From Heliopora coerulea (taxonomy: Eukaryota > Cnidaria > Anthozoa > Scleralcyonacea > Helioporidae), in assembly GCA_030142905.1 (NCBI GenBank), contig JASJOG010000006.1, positions 3,235,501-3,299,500 on the forward strand: DNA of 64,000 nucleotides. Reading direction: 5' to 3'. A program made the translations under genes and the position numbers. Shown here in pieces: positions 24,656 to 37,800 of this stretch. Within the stretch, counting starts at the first letter, position 1. Each line of letters opens with the position of its first letter. The notes beneath the pieces were generated by a model. It searched no databases and was not told where the DNA came from. It worked only from the letters and a program-made list of their open reading frames with translations.

Positions 24656-27035
24656 GGTTTATACACATTTTCGAAGAAATACAAAGAAACATTCGAACAT
24701 GGCGCTAGTAACTAGGATGTTCTTTAAGGCTATAATGGATTGTGTTTGTAGTGAATGGTTGGTATCATGGTATCACTGTAATCTCCAGGTAATAAACTGT
24801 CGAATGATATATAATTTACGTACATTACTTGCGTTTATATGGCTGAAGTGCGAAACTACACTAGCGCCTGTCTGCTGGAATCAATAACTTTCGCGTGAAC
24901 AATTGCACAACTATGTCAGCATGCGGTCTGAACATTGATCTCTAAATAAGACTGGATAGAGCAACTCCAGTCTCTCGCTCAGCGAAAATTGAAGCCGGAA
25001 GTGAAGCTGATAATCTTACGGCGGCCATATTGGAAGGACCCACTTGTAGTTATACGACTATTACTGAATTATGATTTTCGCTCTTAATGGCTGTGATTTC
25101 AACGAAAACCAGTGAACCATTACATTTTTAGAAATAAAATGTATCTTTCGATAGTGGAGAACTTTAAACGTGGCCAGAGTGACTGAAAATCAGCAGAAAT
25201 TCGATGATTTTTACCCGAGCGAAGACCAGTGCCAGCCACCTCTTTGAAGAAATGTGACTAAAGTAAGAAAAAATTGGCTGATAACATTGTGTAACTTTAG
25301 CAGTTTTGCAGTGACTTAACAATAAAGAGGAGATATTACCGTTTCTGTATTCGTTTTCTTTTTTTCTGTTTTCTTGTTTTCGGATCTCGGGTTTACCAAG
25401 TGTATGTATTCGAGGTTTTATTTAAATTACTGTATTTGTCAAGCAAATTCAACAATTTCCTCACTATCAATGACGATGAGCTTTTGTCGAAAATAAACTC
25501 TGACTAACTCTTTTGCTGGGATCAATTACTGAATGAACCATGCAAACCCAATTTACTGCTAGATGTTGCTGATCAGAGAAGATGGGTTTTGTACTCTTAT
25601 AAAGGTTCAATAAATGCATTTGTTTGCACGAGTGCATGTAGTAAACTTGAGTTCACAGCCGTTTGTTGTGATTTAATATGAAGTTTTTTAATATGTTTTT
25701 CACTTTTTTGATATGGCTTCTAGTTACAGCTTGATCAGTATTGTTGTACTTGTACAGTAATCACATCATTCATGTGAATCAACGTGAAATGTTGTTTGAA
25801 GCTGCTTTGTGAGTTGGAGTTGAGGGAGAACTTTTGGGTCCAAGTCAAACGAAAATTAGTTAGGTTTTTTCTTTAAAGTGTTCACAGAGCTCAGTCTGCT
25901 GTATGGTAGATTCTCCTGTTGATTAAAGTCACATTTTTGCCCTTATCAAGTGCATAGCAAAGTACTACAGCAAAATTCGTTATTGTTATCTTGAGAAGGA
26001 AACAAAAGCCAACCTTTATCATACAAAATCAGAAAAAGTTAAATTTGTCCTCTTCCAGCAACGGTAAGAACCAAAATCTAATCCACAGTAATACTGGATA
26101 ACCTACTCAGTCACTGCATGCATTTGTGTAAGTGTTTACCTATCCATGGAAGACCAGTAGAGTCAATTGTGGTGAAAAACTAAATATATACCCAGAAAAA
26201 CAGACATGCAAACATACCCTGTGCAAAAACTGAAAAGCTTAAATAACAGGGAAGCTTATGACTACTTGAGTTAAATGAACCCTATCATCATGGTTACTAG
26301 TGGGAATCTCTAACCATTAAGCAACAGCAACTGAGGTGGTCAAGCAAAGGTTACATGTGTCAACCCATCTATCACCTGAGAAATAGTGAGATGTTTAAAC
26401 TACTGAGGTACAAAGGCGAAGATTGTCAAGGAAAGCTGTTTATCAATGTGTCGCTGACCTGGCATTAGTAGTAAAATCTAGGATCCAAATCAACATATTA
26501 ACTTTAAGACAATGAAGGCAAGTCATATGCAAGAATATCTCACTGAAATACGACCACGAAAACCTTACTATGAGGTTTCATGTTAGAACTCTTCGAATAA
26601 ACGGCCAAGTTCGATTTGCACATATTTCGATTCAAGTGTTCAAACACATGTACAGCATTAGCGGGAAATTTGCAGTTTAATACATCCTGGGGTTTTATCA
26701 GCAACATATGAATCAGGACTTAGGCAAAACACATCACAGAAAATCGGCAAATAATAAGGGTTACTTAAAAAACAAAGAGAGAAGCAAATACACAAGAGTC
26801 TTTTACAGACTCGATAGTCGTTCATCGAATTTTGAAGCAAGTATACAGACAGGTGCATTTCGCAAAATAAAGCATTTACGAAACAAAAAAAAAAATTCAG
26901 AATACTTATTTATTACTTAAAATAAGATTAGGAACCTTAATTTCGTTGTCACGTCATCTCAACCTGCCTGAAATTGGCGAAAAATGCCGTTTAACCGCCA
27001 CTACTCCTATTTACGCCATATTGTTTGGGTAACCG

Positions 27036-27826
27036 GTCAACTCGGCCCACCGACCAACTCGGCCCAGCCAACTCGGCCCAAGCCGAGTACAACTCGGCCC
27101 AGTGCCAAAACCATATCATTTCGCCGTCTCTTCTTTGACCTTTCGTCAAGATATGGAATTAAAAATCGAGGAAAAAGGGAGAATCCACTGTTTTAAATCT
27201 AATTGTTTGAATAGTTAAAAGTTGCAGGCAGTTATATTAAAAAGGTTGTTAATGGTTGTTACTCGAAGCGTCAGTGCCTATATTTGAAACAGTTTTATGT
27301 TAAATGGAAACGCAATTTCCAAAGGATCCGAATTAACAAAAAGAGGCATGATGTTGAATGTACATGATAATTAATGGTATGACTCAACTATATTGGAATT
27401 TGCTAAATGGCGAAAACAAGTTATTGAGATGGTAATTCTATAGAAATTTAGAATAAAGACTGAATTGAAAGGTGTGCATAAAAGGGATCCAAAGCCTTAG
27501 AAAAGGCTTCACAATTCTGTGAGTTCATCGTCGTTGAGGATTCATCCAACAAGTTTCAAGTGCTTTTACAATTTTCACGTGATATGTCAACACAAGATTG
27601 TTGCATACGCTGTAAAAAGCCTGTTCGACCGCGACAAGAAGGGGTTCAGTGTGACGGGTGCAACTTTAGTTGAGTCGTTAATTTGAACGATAGCGTTTGG
27701 AAAAAAGTGGACTGTTTCCTTTTCTTACTTTGAACATAAGCCTTTGTGCATAGCTTTGGCAGGACGAGTTGGGCTTGCAAGTGGGCCGAGTTGGCTGGGC
27801 CGAGTTGGTCGGTGGGCCGAGTTGAC
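27036..27826. mobile_element. Nested TIR element with GTCAACTCGGCCCA subrepeats
   Basis: The ends match as inverted repeats over about 45 bp, each built of three copies of a CAACTCGGCCCA-type unit; the outer copy starts GTCAACTCGGCCCACCGACC. The 791-bp element sits inside the 24936-27940 element and contains the short zinc-finger frame at 27584-27673. The class is uncertain; a Mutator-like (MULE) derivative is possible. Confidence 0.7.
27584..27673 (+). pseudogene. Truncated zinc-finger ORF (30 codons) of transposon type
   Basis: The frame starts MSTQDCCIRC, continues KKPVRPRQEGVQCDGCNFS and then stops. The pairs CxxC (CIRC) and CxxC (CDGC) with VRPRQEGV between them resemble a PHD-like zinc finger I associate with MULE-type transposon proteins in cnidarians; that association is from memory. 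The remainder of the finger (expected W-x-H and further Cys) is missing after the stop. It is likely a relic of the autonomous relative of the element 27036-27826. Confidence 0.45.
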
Positions 27827-28311
27827 TGTAAACCGTTTGTTTGGGGCATGGTTGGGTCCTTCCAATATGGCCGCTGCTCCTTGACTTCCGGCTTCACTTT
27901 TTGAGCCCAGTTGCTCTATCCAGTCTTATTTAGAGATCAGTGGGTCTAAACCAATAGCATCAGATGGTGTCAATTTCAAAAAAAAAAAAAAAGAAATCCT
28001 TAACATTTACGTGAAATTTACTTCCAAGTATAGTGACCGAGTGTAATGCATGATTTTTGCACATCTGCTTACGGACATTGAAGTCTGATGTCAGCATAAA
28101 GAATGCTTTTATTGGCAGTGTTCTTCATGAGATGTAACTGATAGTTACAAAGAAAGCCCTACTTACCTGTGATATAGCTGTTTACTTTAAAATTCAGGTG
28201 TCAAATAGTTTTTAGTTTATGACTGATATTAGGAATGTGGGAGCTAGGGATATTCATGGATGTTCATTGGACATTTGTCAAGCTCAAATTAACCTCAAAA
28301 AGACTATTTCT

Positions 28312-28386
28312 GAACCACTGGTGGGGATTGAACCCACAACCTTCTAATTGACTGGTGAGATGTTCTAACCATTGAGCTACTGACAC
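28312..28386 (-). repeat. tRNA-derived SINE copy
   Basis: On the minus strand: GTAGCTCAATGGTTAGAACA, then GGTTGTGGGTTCAATCCCC. Flanks contain TTTGTCAAGCTC and TTTCTGA blocks shared with the copies at 37848-38395. A partial second copy starts near 28500 and includes 28565-28615. The mutated arms argue against a working tRNA. Confidence 0.7.
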
Positions 28387-28876
28387 CTTAGCTACCATCT
28401 GAGGATGGTAGCTAAGGTGCAAGTTTGACTTATGTAATGCCTATGCAGCAGCCACAATATGTTAATACTGTTGACTATGACTGTTATTTTGCATCTTAGA
28501 GCTTGGAGATATTCATAGATGTTTGGTGGACATTTATCAAGCTGAGATTACATAAGCTCAGAAAAATGATTTCTGAGCCCCAGAAAGGGATTGGACTCAC
28601 AACCTTAGACTTTAAAGTGCAGGACCCTTCTGAAAAATACTTTATAGTGATGTAGGCATCTGGAATAAAGATTGATTATTAAAATTATTAAAGTTTAATG
28701 AAAACCAAACACTTGGGAATAATGCCAGATATTTAATATTCTGTGATCTTTCAGTTATAACTTACTAGATTATTATAAATGTGATAAATTTTAATCATTA
28801 AATTAAATAAAAACAACTAAATTAAATGAAACTGTAATGTAGTTTTGTTTTAATGATTCAGTTTCTAATTAAGGCC

Positions 28877-31800
28877 ATGATGATGTCATCAAAAGGAGTA
28901 TGTGCTGCTGGGAAAACACTAAGATATGAAGAAACATTACCTGGATTACCTGTGCCACCACTCAGACAAACATGTAATAAATATCTTGAATCAGGTATCT
29001 GACTGTCAATCTATTCATTTGAAATTTAACTTAATTGAATGCCAAGCTGATAGACCTTGGGACTGGGTAGAATTATATTAATTTTTAAACTATTTCAAGC
29101 TATTATATGAAGAATTTAACTTTTGCATATTGATATTATTGGCAAACAAAGTATGTCCTATACTGTACATAGCAGCTAAAATATATAGCTTAATAGCACA
29201 CAATTTTACCCCCACCATCATTGAACTGTCAAACAAATAGCAGGATTTCTCTTTATGCATCAACTTTTGTTCCTATTCTTCGTTTTTGCTCTCTCTGTTA
29301 TTTCTTTGTAAACTTTCATTTCTGTAGTAGTAATTTGTTGTTGTAAATTGTTGTTATACAACAACCATATGGAGGAAACAATTAAGATCTCATTCCTGCC
29401 ATCCAAAAATTGCAAAATAGCCTTTATGTCTGCCTACCTCCCCTAAAGCAATGGCTCACTTAGCAGTACAATAAGCTTTTCACCTGTAGTCTGTAGAGGT
29501 GTCTTTTACACTAAGTAAGATCATCAAGTAGTAGACATCATAAAATTTAAAATATGCCCATACTGTAAGGATTAACCATTTAATTCCCAACTGTTTTCAT
29601 TTGTTGAAAATAAAAATCCAGCCTAACTAATCTCAAAGTTAACTTCTTGATATTGAAGTGGTGAAATGGTTGAAGAGTTATATCACTAAATTAAATTCAG
29701 ATCAACAATTGGTCATTAACACACTATCAGAAAACATTCTGAGATCATTCAACAGCAGGAGTACAGATTAAATGATCAAAGGTTGTAATAACTTAATGGA
29801 AACATACTTAGTCTAATAGGGGCATAAAAAACCCTTGATAGTTACAATGTACCAAATTTGCAAAGGTATTGGAAAGCTCTAAAATCATTCTTTGTAATTT
29901 GTAACACTGCTTAGCATCAGAAATTTTACCCAAGAATGCATTGGTTAACATCTTCCTAGGTTTTACTCCAACAGTAAACATTTGGCACAAGACTTTTACT
30001 GTGCCAACCATTTTTAACTAACAGGACGTTGGGAGGTCAGCACCACCACATCCTCCTTCACTATCCCCCTGCATATTAGTAGAATGATGCAAATGCTGCA
30101 AGGTGATTTGCTGCACCACTAAATGTCTAATTAACAATTAGATTATTATCTGACAATTTGTGTGAAGTGAAACTTGATAACACCTCAGGCTAGGTCAATT
30201 ATCATTTCATCAAAATTGAGAGCAAACACAGCAATCTAATTGTTTTAGGATGTGAATGGTAGGCTACTGTATGCTACTCAATATACATTGAGTAGCATAG
30301 CTAATCAAATTGCAGCTTTTGCACAATGGCTGTTCCTTTGGCATTCACTAGCAGGACTTGGACCAATTCATCAAAATCTGAGGACAGAATGTTGGGGTGG
30401 TACATATTTAAGTAAGGTCCTTTTTTTCTCAAAAAAATTTCAGGGTCTTCATCCCCAGACCCCTGCCATTCTTTGTTCTCCCAACTCCACAGGTAGCCAA
30501 CGCTGCTAAAGCCATCCATTATTGTTTTCACCCTGTAAAACTGGCACTCAGGACTAACGAATTTTTGCGCAGACGTCTTGTGCTACAGATACTACTACAT
30601 TACTCAGTCACTCTTGACCAATTCCAACGAATCAAGTGTCTTTTGTTCTAAGGTATTTTTCATGGAATCTGAAAATGAAAGTGTAGTGTATGGAAAAATC
30701 GTCTTTTGTGCCATCTGTAACAAGTTAATATAATTTTAGTTTGTGAATATCAAGCGTTGACAGCATTTTTCTAATTTGTGGGCAAGGGCAACGTGCCTGT
30801 GTGTGCTTTGGGTGTCACAACCAAAAGATAAACAACAGTCCCATGTTTAGACCGTGTGAATTTACTCCATATTAAGTTTCGTTCTTTTTCGTGAGATGCA
30901 AAAATAAAAAGCTCTTGAGGTTTGGTTTTATTAGTTTATTGTCACGGTCAGGGGCGCATCCAGGAATTTAGAATATCACGGGTCGGAGGGTAATATCAAG
31001 GCACCGTAAGGACAATTTTGGTCAGTTCGAATGCGATAGATCGACTTGGCTTCATGAAATGGGGGCAAAAAGCTGTCGCTAACAGGGCAGATATGCAGTA
31101 CGACTTCCCATATAAAGGGTAGGGTTGGATACACCCCCACCCCCCAAATCCCCCTCTAGTTACGCCTCTATCAGTATCATACGCAGTTGTCTAAAAGAAA
31201 GATTTTGGTATGAAGCAAACTCCACTAGCCTGGTGTCTTTTTTGCAAGTTTTCCCTTTTATGTTTGTAAGTCATGCATGCACTTTCCTTGTTTTAGTAAA
31301 ACCTTGCATCAGTGACGAAGAATTTTCAAGTACAAAAGCTAAGATCCAAGAATTTTGCAAAGGTATTGGACCAGTTTTACAGAAAAAGCTTGAGGAAAGA
31401 GCTTTACGCTCAAAAAACTGGGTATGGCAATTATCGATCAATTGCTTGATTTAAATTAAAGTTGTCTTAATAAAGAAACAACAAATCTGATAGTTTTTTT
31501 CATATATTGATACATTAATTAAACCTTTTAAAAAATATTTTACTCAAAGCTTGAAAAATGGTGGGAAGAATACGCGTATCTGAGACCAAGACAGCCCGTT
31601 GCACCGACAATGAACATAAGCGGTCCAATGATGTGGAATGAAGATATTTGGCCTCCCAGAGATGGAACGCAAATCAGGAGAACCGCCATCATGCTTCATT
31701 TCTTCATGAAGGAGTGGAAATCGTTGTATCGGTATAGAGTTCAGTTTCTTTTTCTTGATTTCTATCATTCAAAGATCGTTTTGGCTTTTAAAAAAATCAT

Positions 31801-34800
31801 GTGCATGTTCGGTAGCTCAACGCACGTGAGAATTGTTATCTGAGCTAGTTCAATTTTTGTCTGGAATTTTTTCGAATCGGTTAACTGATTTCGTAACGGT
31901 AGATCTTCCATTGACGAGTAAAATCGCCTGGCATTAGAATAAAATGAAGAATAAAACGTAGAATAAAATGCTAAGTGGCCGCCACCGTCGGATTTTTGAA
32001 GTTTTTTCAATATTTATTGGCAGGTCTACAGTAAACGCAATTTTATGTAGTTAGTTTATTCGTCTTCGCTGAGAGAACTAGGATTAAGTTTATGGGTTGA
32101 GGCTAGTGTTGACGTTAGCGTCAGGATTAAGATTAACGTCAGGTGACTGAGATAGGTTATAATTATAGGAGGCATGCTGATCTGTTTTAATTTCGTTTTG
32201 TAAGTATTAAAATATAAACTACTTGTTTAGGTACTTGGTTACTTGATGTTATTGTCTCGACACTTATTATAGTTGTTCCTCGTTGCAAGAATAGCTTTTA
32301 ATATAGTAGGTATTTCACTAAGATCACGAGTTCCCGAAAACGTGATTTTACTTAACACTTTCTCGACGGAATAAAGGTTCTACTATTGTTCTCTGGCCAA
32401 CGCCAGACAATTTTACTATTTAAAGGGAGAGCTCCCGCCGGGAAAGAGTTAAGATAAAGCCGATCAAGTGAATGGTATATTCAAGGAATATCAGGAATTT
32501 ACACTTCGATCACATGAAATGGAGTCTATAGTAAGTGAAAGTATACTTGTGAATGCTACAACTCGTGACCATACTCTCGGCAACGGCCTTCGTGGATCAG
32601 TGAGCAGAGCACTACATTAGACTCTCAGGATCGCGGGTTCATGAAATTTCCAGCCAGAGGCCCAGTTCCGATTGGGTATTGAAGTATAAGATTCTCGAGG
32701 ATTTATTTAGACTTAAAGGTTTTATCATAAAACCGACTCAACTAATATGGGGATGGGTTGTGACCCCTACCTCCTCCTAGTGGGTACGCCTGTCTCTAAG
32801 ACCCTATAATAATCAATTTACTAACACCCAGATGGACGTGGAAGGTTGCATGTTCGTGCTGGTTCAGTTTATGGACGTATTTATCGTCCAGCTGGTTGCC
32901 TCAATATGTAGTTACACATCGATAGTGTGATACATGTGCCGGGTTATTCAAACGCTGGTTAGCTTAACTATTCCCATGAATTTTTTTCACGGCGGCATAA
33001 GTCTTCTGTTACAAAAGACTGATTTCGCCGGGAAAGAGTTAATCCTGGATCGATTTGTGAAAATTTTTTCAGGCAAATTCTGAGGATACTTACGAGGAAA
33101 ATTGACATTTTCTTTAACGTACTTAGGGAGGATTCAGAACGTTTTTCTAAGGAAAAATTTGAAGTTGAATAGTGAAATGAAATACGAGGAACTAAATCAA
33201 CATTCTATATACCAGGCAAGAAAGGTTAAAAGATTTGAGTTGAAATTGGTAAACGTTTTCTATCGACATGATCATCTTCAGGTTGCTTGATCTGAAACGT
33301 TGTCGATTTTAACTTTGACTTTTTAAACTTATTTACGTTGCGTACACACATGCTCATTTATCAATCAATTGATTGACAGTAATCCAGACTAGGACTAGTC
33401 ATGATTTGAACAACTTCGACCATTGAAATTACGACAGACGGCACATGGTAGTCTAATGCAAGTGTCACAATCTGATTGACTCCGCTACTCGATATCTGCT
33501 GCTTGGTAGACATGGAGTAACAACGAGTAACTCTACAAGGCCGAGTTTTCCGGCCAAAAACAATGGTCATATGCAGGTTTTAGAAATAGGTTTGAAAAAT
33601 TATCAAAAATGAATTAGTTTCTGCTAAAACGATGAGATTATTTGTTCTCCAATTCTATGAAATTTTGAGCTTATAACACAATTATTACGTATAATTTTAA
33701 TTAACTCACGAAGAAAAAACATGTCAAATTTGAAGCTTAATGAGTTGTTGTGAATGTGAAACAATACTTGTATCTGTGATACAACGCCTGATTTGAATAA
33801 ACTTTTCGTGGTATTTTGAAGTCTAAAATCGTTGGCATTGTCACCATTTTTTACGAACATGAATATTTACTGTTTTATTTGCGTTATAAGTAATTTATAA
33901 CTTTTGCGATGGTGTTGTATCGGATACACTGTTAAGTGAGAGATAGTTAGCTCAGTAGAGTCACGCTTTGGCGAGGTAACGGGATCTTTATTGGATCACA
34001 AAACAACGTACAATGGCTAATGGTTTATGAATGTTCGATAACTGTTCAGTTCAGCTAGTAGTTCTTCCGAGTCTGAGTTCTCTTCTACTGGCTTCTCAGC
34101 TCTGCTTTATCTGCTCCTCTCTTCTGCTCTCTCTGTTGGCTCCTCTTTTCTGCTCTCTTCTCTTGTTGTCTGCTCTCTTCTCTTGTTGTCTGCTCTCTTC
34201 TCTTGTTGTCTGCTCTGCTCTGTTGTTGTCTGCTCTGCTCTGTTGTTGTCTGCTCTGTTCTGTTGTTGTCTGCTCTGCTCTGTTGTTGTCTTCTCTGCTC
34301 TGTTGTTGTCTGCTCTGCTCTATTGTTGTCTGCTTTCTTCTGTTGTTGTCTGCTCTCTCCTCTGTTGTTGTCTGCTCTTCTCTTCTGTTGGAAAAGGAGC
34401 ATCTCTTTTTATACTTTTGGTGGGCAGTTTTGGTTGACAGTGAGTGACATTAGGCGTTGTTTGGAATGTAACATAATTAATAAGGATGTTTGAAAAAGAT
34501 TTTCCAGTACTAAATGTATATAGTTCTTTGTAAAATTATAATGGTAAAATCAGAATATACTAATTCTTATCTCAGTTATGCTATTTCACAGTTTCACATC
34601 ATATTTCGAGTTCAAATCTAATCAGAATAGGATTACATCATATCTGGAATTCAGCAAGGTATTGAATCAATATAGGCGGGACTGATACAAACCAGAGCAA
34701 GAATTTAACAATACCAACTTGTACCTTGACCTTACATTTGATAACATAGACAGAAACCTTTTAAGCCAGATCGGTAACTGACATTTTCGAGAGGACTAAT

Positions 34801-37800
34801 TATGGTGCTGGTTACAAAAATAAGATAACAACTTCACATGTCTAAAACTAGACAAAACTTAAACAAACATTACAACTTTTGTGATACGATCGTCTACCTA
34901 TTCATAGCAGCTATTTTCACAATAGATTACGTTGACGTTTTAAAGATTTGAGTTAGTTGATGGAATGTGTGTTTCATAACAACACAATCGCTCGACTTCG
35001 GCTCGTACTTCTATATCCGCTAAAACGCCGCTTCTTATAGTGTAAATAGTACATGAACTCTCTGCTGGTAAATTTTCTTCTTAATAGATGTATTGTTTGC
35101 TTTTTTTCTTTTCGTTTACTATTTTCAGTCAAGAAAGACCAGCCGACTGCAAAGGTGACGTCCCATACAGCATGGCTCAGTACTATTACTTGACGTCTTG
35201 GTGTCGGATACCTGGCCATACAATCGACTCCTACGTGACAGGTTTTAAACCCGGTAAACATTCTTTTTTTGTTACAAATACGTGCAAAAGACCTCTATCT
35301 TGTTGATTTAATGTTTGAAATATTTACTCTACTCTCAGAAGAGGTGTTTTGATCGCGAGTCTTTTACAGCAGAAAAAAAAATTAAAAAAAAATTAAAATA
35401 AGACCTTCACGTTTCACTCCGACGAAGGGCGGTATATCTCCTCTCCTTAACTTTCCGCAGCTCCATCACCCTTTCTGCTTTTTTACACGTCGTTCAACAC
35501 TTCCTACGCATCGTTCTACTCTTCTACGATCAGCTGTATTACTGTACTATTGTAAATTTCGCCAAGAAAGGCGAAATCAAGTATGTCTATTAAAGCTAGA
35601 TACTAACAGGCATTAATGTAGAATTAGCAATTGAAAACAGTAAAATACCTGGCTGCGTGAAGGTATCTTTAGGAGACGAAAAATGGAATGCACAAAGTGT
35701 TTCATCTCACACAAAAACGAGTCATTTGTCTTGAATGAAATTTAATTTCTGTGTTCTGTAAAATTTTCCGTCCTTACTTCACGAGAACACACACGCATCG
35801 GCTGTTCAGTTCGCAAAGGCTATGCGTTAGGGTTAAGTGATAACGAGGTACCAAATACCGTTACACAAATGATTGATTCTCGATTGAGTTTCACATTTCG
35901 TTTCTGGTAATGTTGTATTGGGAAGCCATGGAAAATGCTTTATAAATTCATTAATCGTACATAAATCAAAGACAAATAACGTCAGTACTATAGAGAGTAG
36001 TTGGAAACAGGAGGGACATTTCAGATAAATTTAACTAACTTTTATCTCGATTTTTACTCAAAATACAGGAGCTAGTTCAGGCAATTAATCATACAGGTTC
36101 TTTCCCCAATTTGAAATCACTTTGAAGTGCATGAAAAAACTTCGCTTCGCCTGGTTTTTCTACTGGTTCTTAATGTTTTAAAATTATAGGAAGAACCCTT
36201 ACATCGTGTTTAAATAACAACTTCTAAATCTGTGGGGCGATGTAAAGTACAACCAAGGTAATCGCCTTAAGTCTCTCATTTGTGGAACGTGTCTGGTTGA
36301 AGTCAGAATTTTACCAACACCGTTTTGAAATGATTACGTGCTTACACTTTATTGACAAGTATATTTGCGTCAGAATAGTATTATTTAACGAAATAGTCTG
36401 AGGAACATTGTAATTGTTTGTTGTTTATTTTGGGGTCAAACCTCATTTCTTTCCTGGTTCTTCTTGCAGCACCAGCCCCAACAGCGAACTACATTACTGT
36501 TATTACAAAAGGAAGAGTGTACAAGTGCGTCATTCTGAATCCACAGTTAGATCCCCTTAACGTACCAGAGATAGAAACGTAAGTTCACGAGTATCATTTC
36601 CGCTGCTGTGCTCCTAAAGCTTAGTTTCCATATAATCGCTGATGATAGCCGGGTTGCTGAAATCGCTCAACCAATTGATCGTCGTGGGTTGCTGACGATT
36701 GTTGAGATGGAACATTTTTTATCCCACCGATCGCTCACGATCGCTGGAAAATGTTTCCATAAGATCGCCATCAATCGTTCAGGATAGGCAGCGCTCAACA
36801 GCGATCTTGAGCGATTATATGAAAACCAGCCTTAAAGGAAATAGTAGGATTAGTACCGTATTGAACAATTTCTTTATCTGGAGACAGTTTTTGGGTACGC
36901 CGCCTTTTGACTATGCCGCTTTAATTATTTACTTTTTACACACTCCACAATGAAAAATGTTTGTGGAACTGAACTGCATGTCCTCAACGTGCCGAAATGG
37001 AGCCACAATTTTATTTTAAAAATCCTCCTAGACGTTGAGCCATGTACAGGCGTTATCGGGATAAAAAGCTTATTAGAGCGTAACTCCCTTCCACGACACC
37101 TTTTCTAACTACGCCTCCTCCCCCCTTTTCCAAATCCTGCTACGTCTCCGTATGTTGCCCTTATAGGATTTAGAATTAACCGCTTGATGGTCGTAAGCCA
37201 TGTAAGACCATGATTACCCTTGTTTCTCTGGTTTAAGGGAGGACGTTTAGTTCCTAAATTTCCTCATCCAAGTACACCCGGTTCCGCGAGGACAATTTAG
37301 ACACCCCACTGTATTGAAAGCCAAATAAAACCACTTTACGTCGGTGTCTTGACATCTTTCTAGTGGGAGAACACTGATGGTTCTGAAACTGTTCGTTGTT
37401 CCTCCATAATCATAATATTACTGATTGATACCATGAGATGACGGGAAATTAGCGATTAATTCTTCCCTCGAGCCTGGAGAGGCTTTGTAAAAGCCTCCAC
37501 AAACCCATCCTCTGCTTTCGGGCCACTTAAATGCTCATTTTCGTCATGCCAAGAATGCCATGGTATTAATGAAGACAATCACAGTAAACAGAAAAACCAA
37601 GAAGGCGCGGTGAGGATGATACATAATCACAAAAATTATAACGCTCTCTGAAAAATAAATAATTTTATAATTTTACTTGTTTGTCAGAGAGTGTTATAAT
37701 TTTTGTAATTAAATTGTTCTTTAGTCAGCTGGAAGATATTCTGGAAGATGCTGGCAAAAAGCCCATTGGGCCTGGTTTAGGAAGCTTGACAAGCGAAAAT

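Larger units (their letters stand above)
24936..27940. mobile_element. 3-kb element with about 108-bp terminal inverted repeats
   Basis: The left end 24936-25043 contains TGATCTCTAAATAAGACTGG, GAAGCCGGAAGT and CGGCCATATTGGAAGGACCC. The right end, about 27850-27940, contains the same blocks in the same order on the opposite strand. The arms are diverged in the middle. No transposase frame was recognised inside, so it is non-autonomous or decayed. The exact ends and target duplication could not be fixed by eye. Confidence 0.7.
24030..28876. other. Intergenic region, mainly transposon-derived
   Basis: No host gene was recognised between EXOSC4 and the acyltransferase gene. Contents: a C-rich telomere-like patch near 24597-24655, the large inverted-repeat element 24936-27940 with its nested element, and tRNA-like SINE copies near 28312 and 28565. 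A 5' untranslated exon of the acyltransferase gene probably lies here but could not be placed. Confidence 0.6.

Noticed and set aside
34151..34390. CRISPR-like array
   Set aside because: Units are contiguous with no unique spacers, and the genome is eukaryotic.
34031..34493. Cys/Leu/Val-rich and Arg/Gln/Asp-rich open frames
   Set aside because: They are translations of the 20-bp minisatellite in several frames and have no counterpart outside it.
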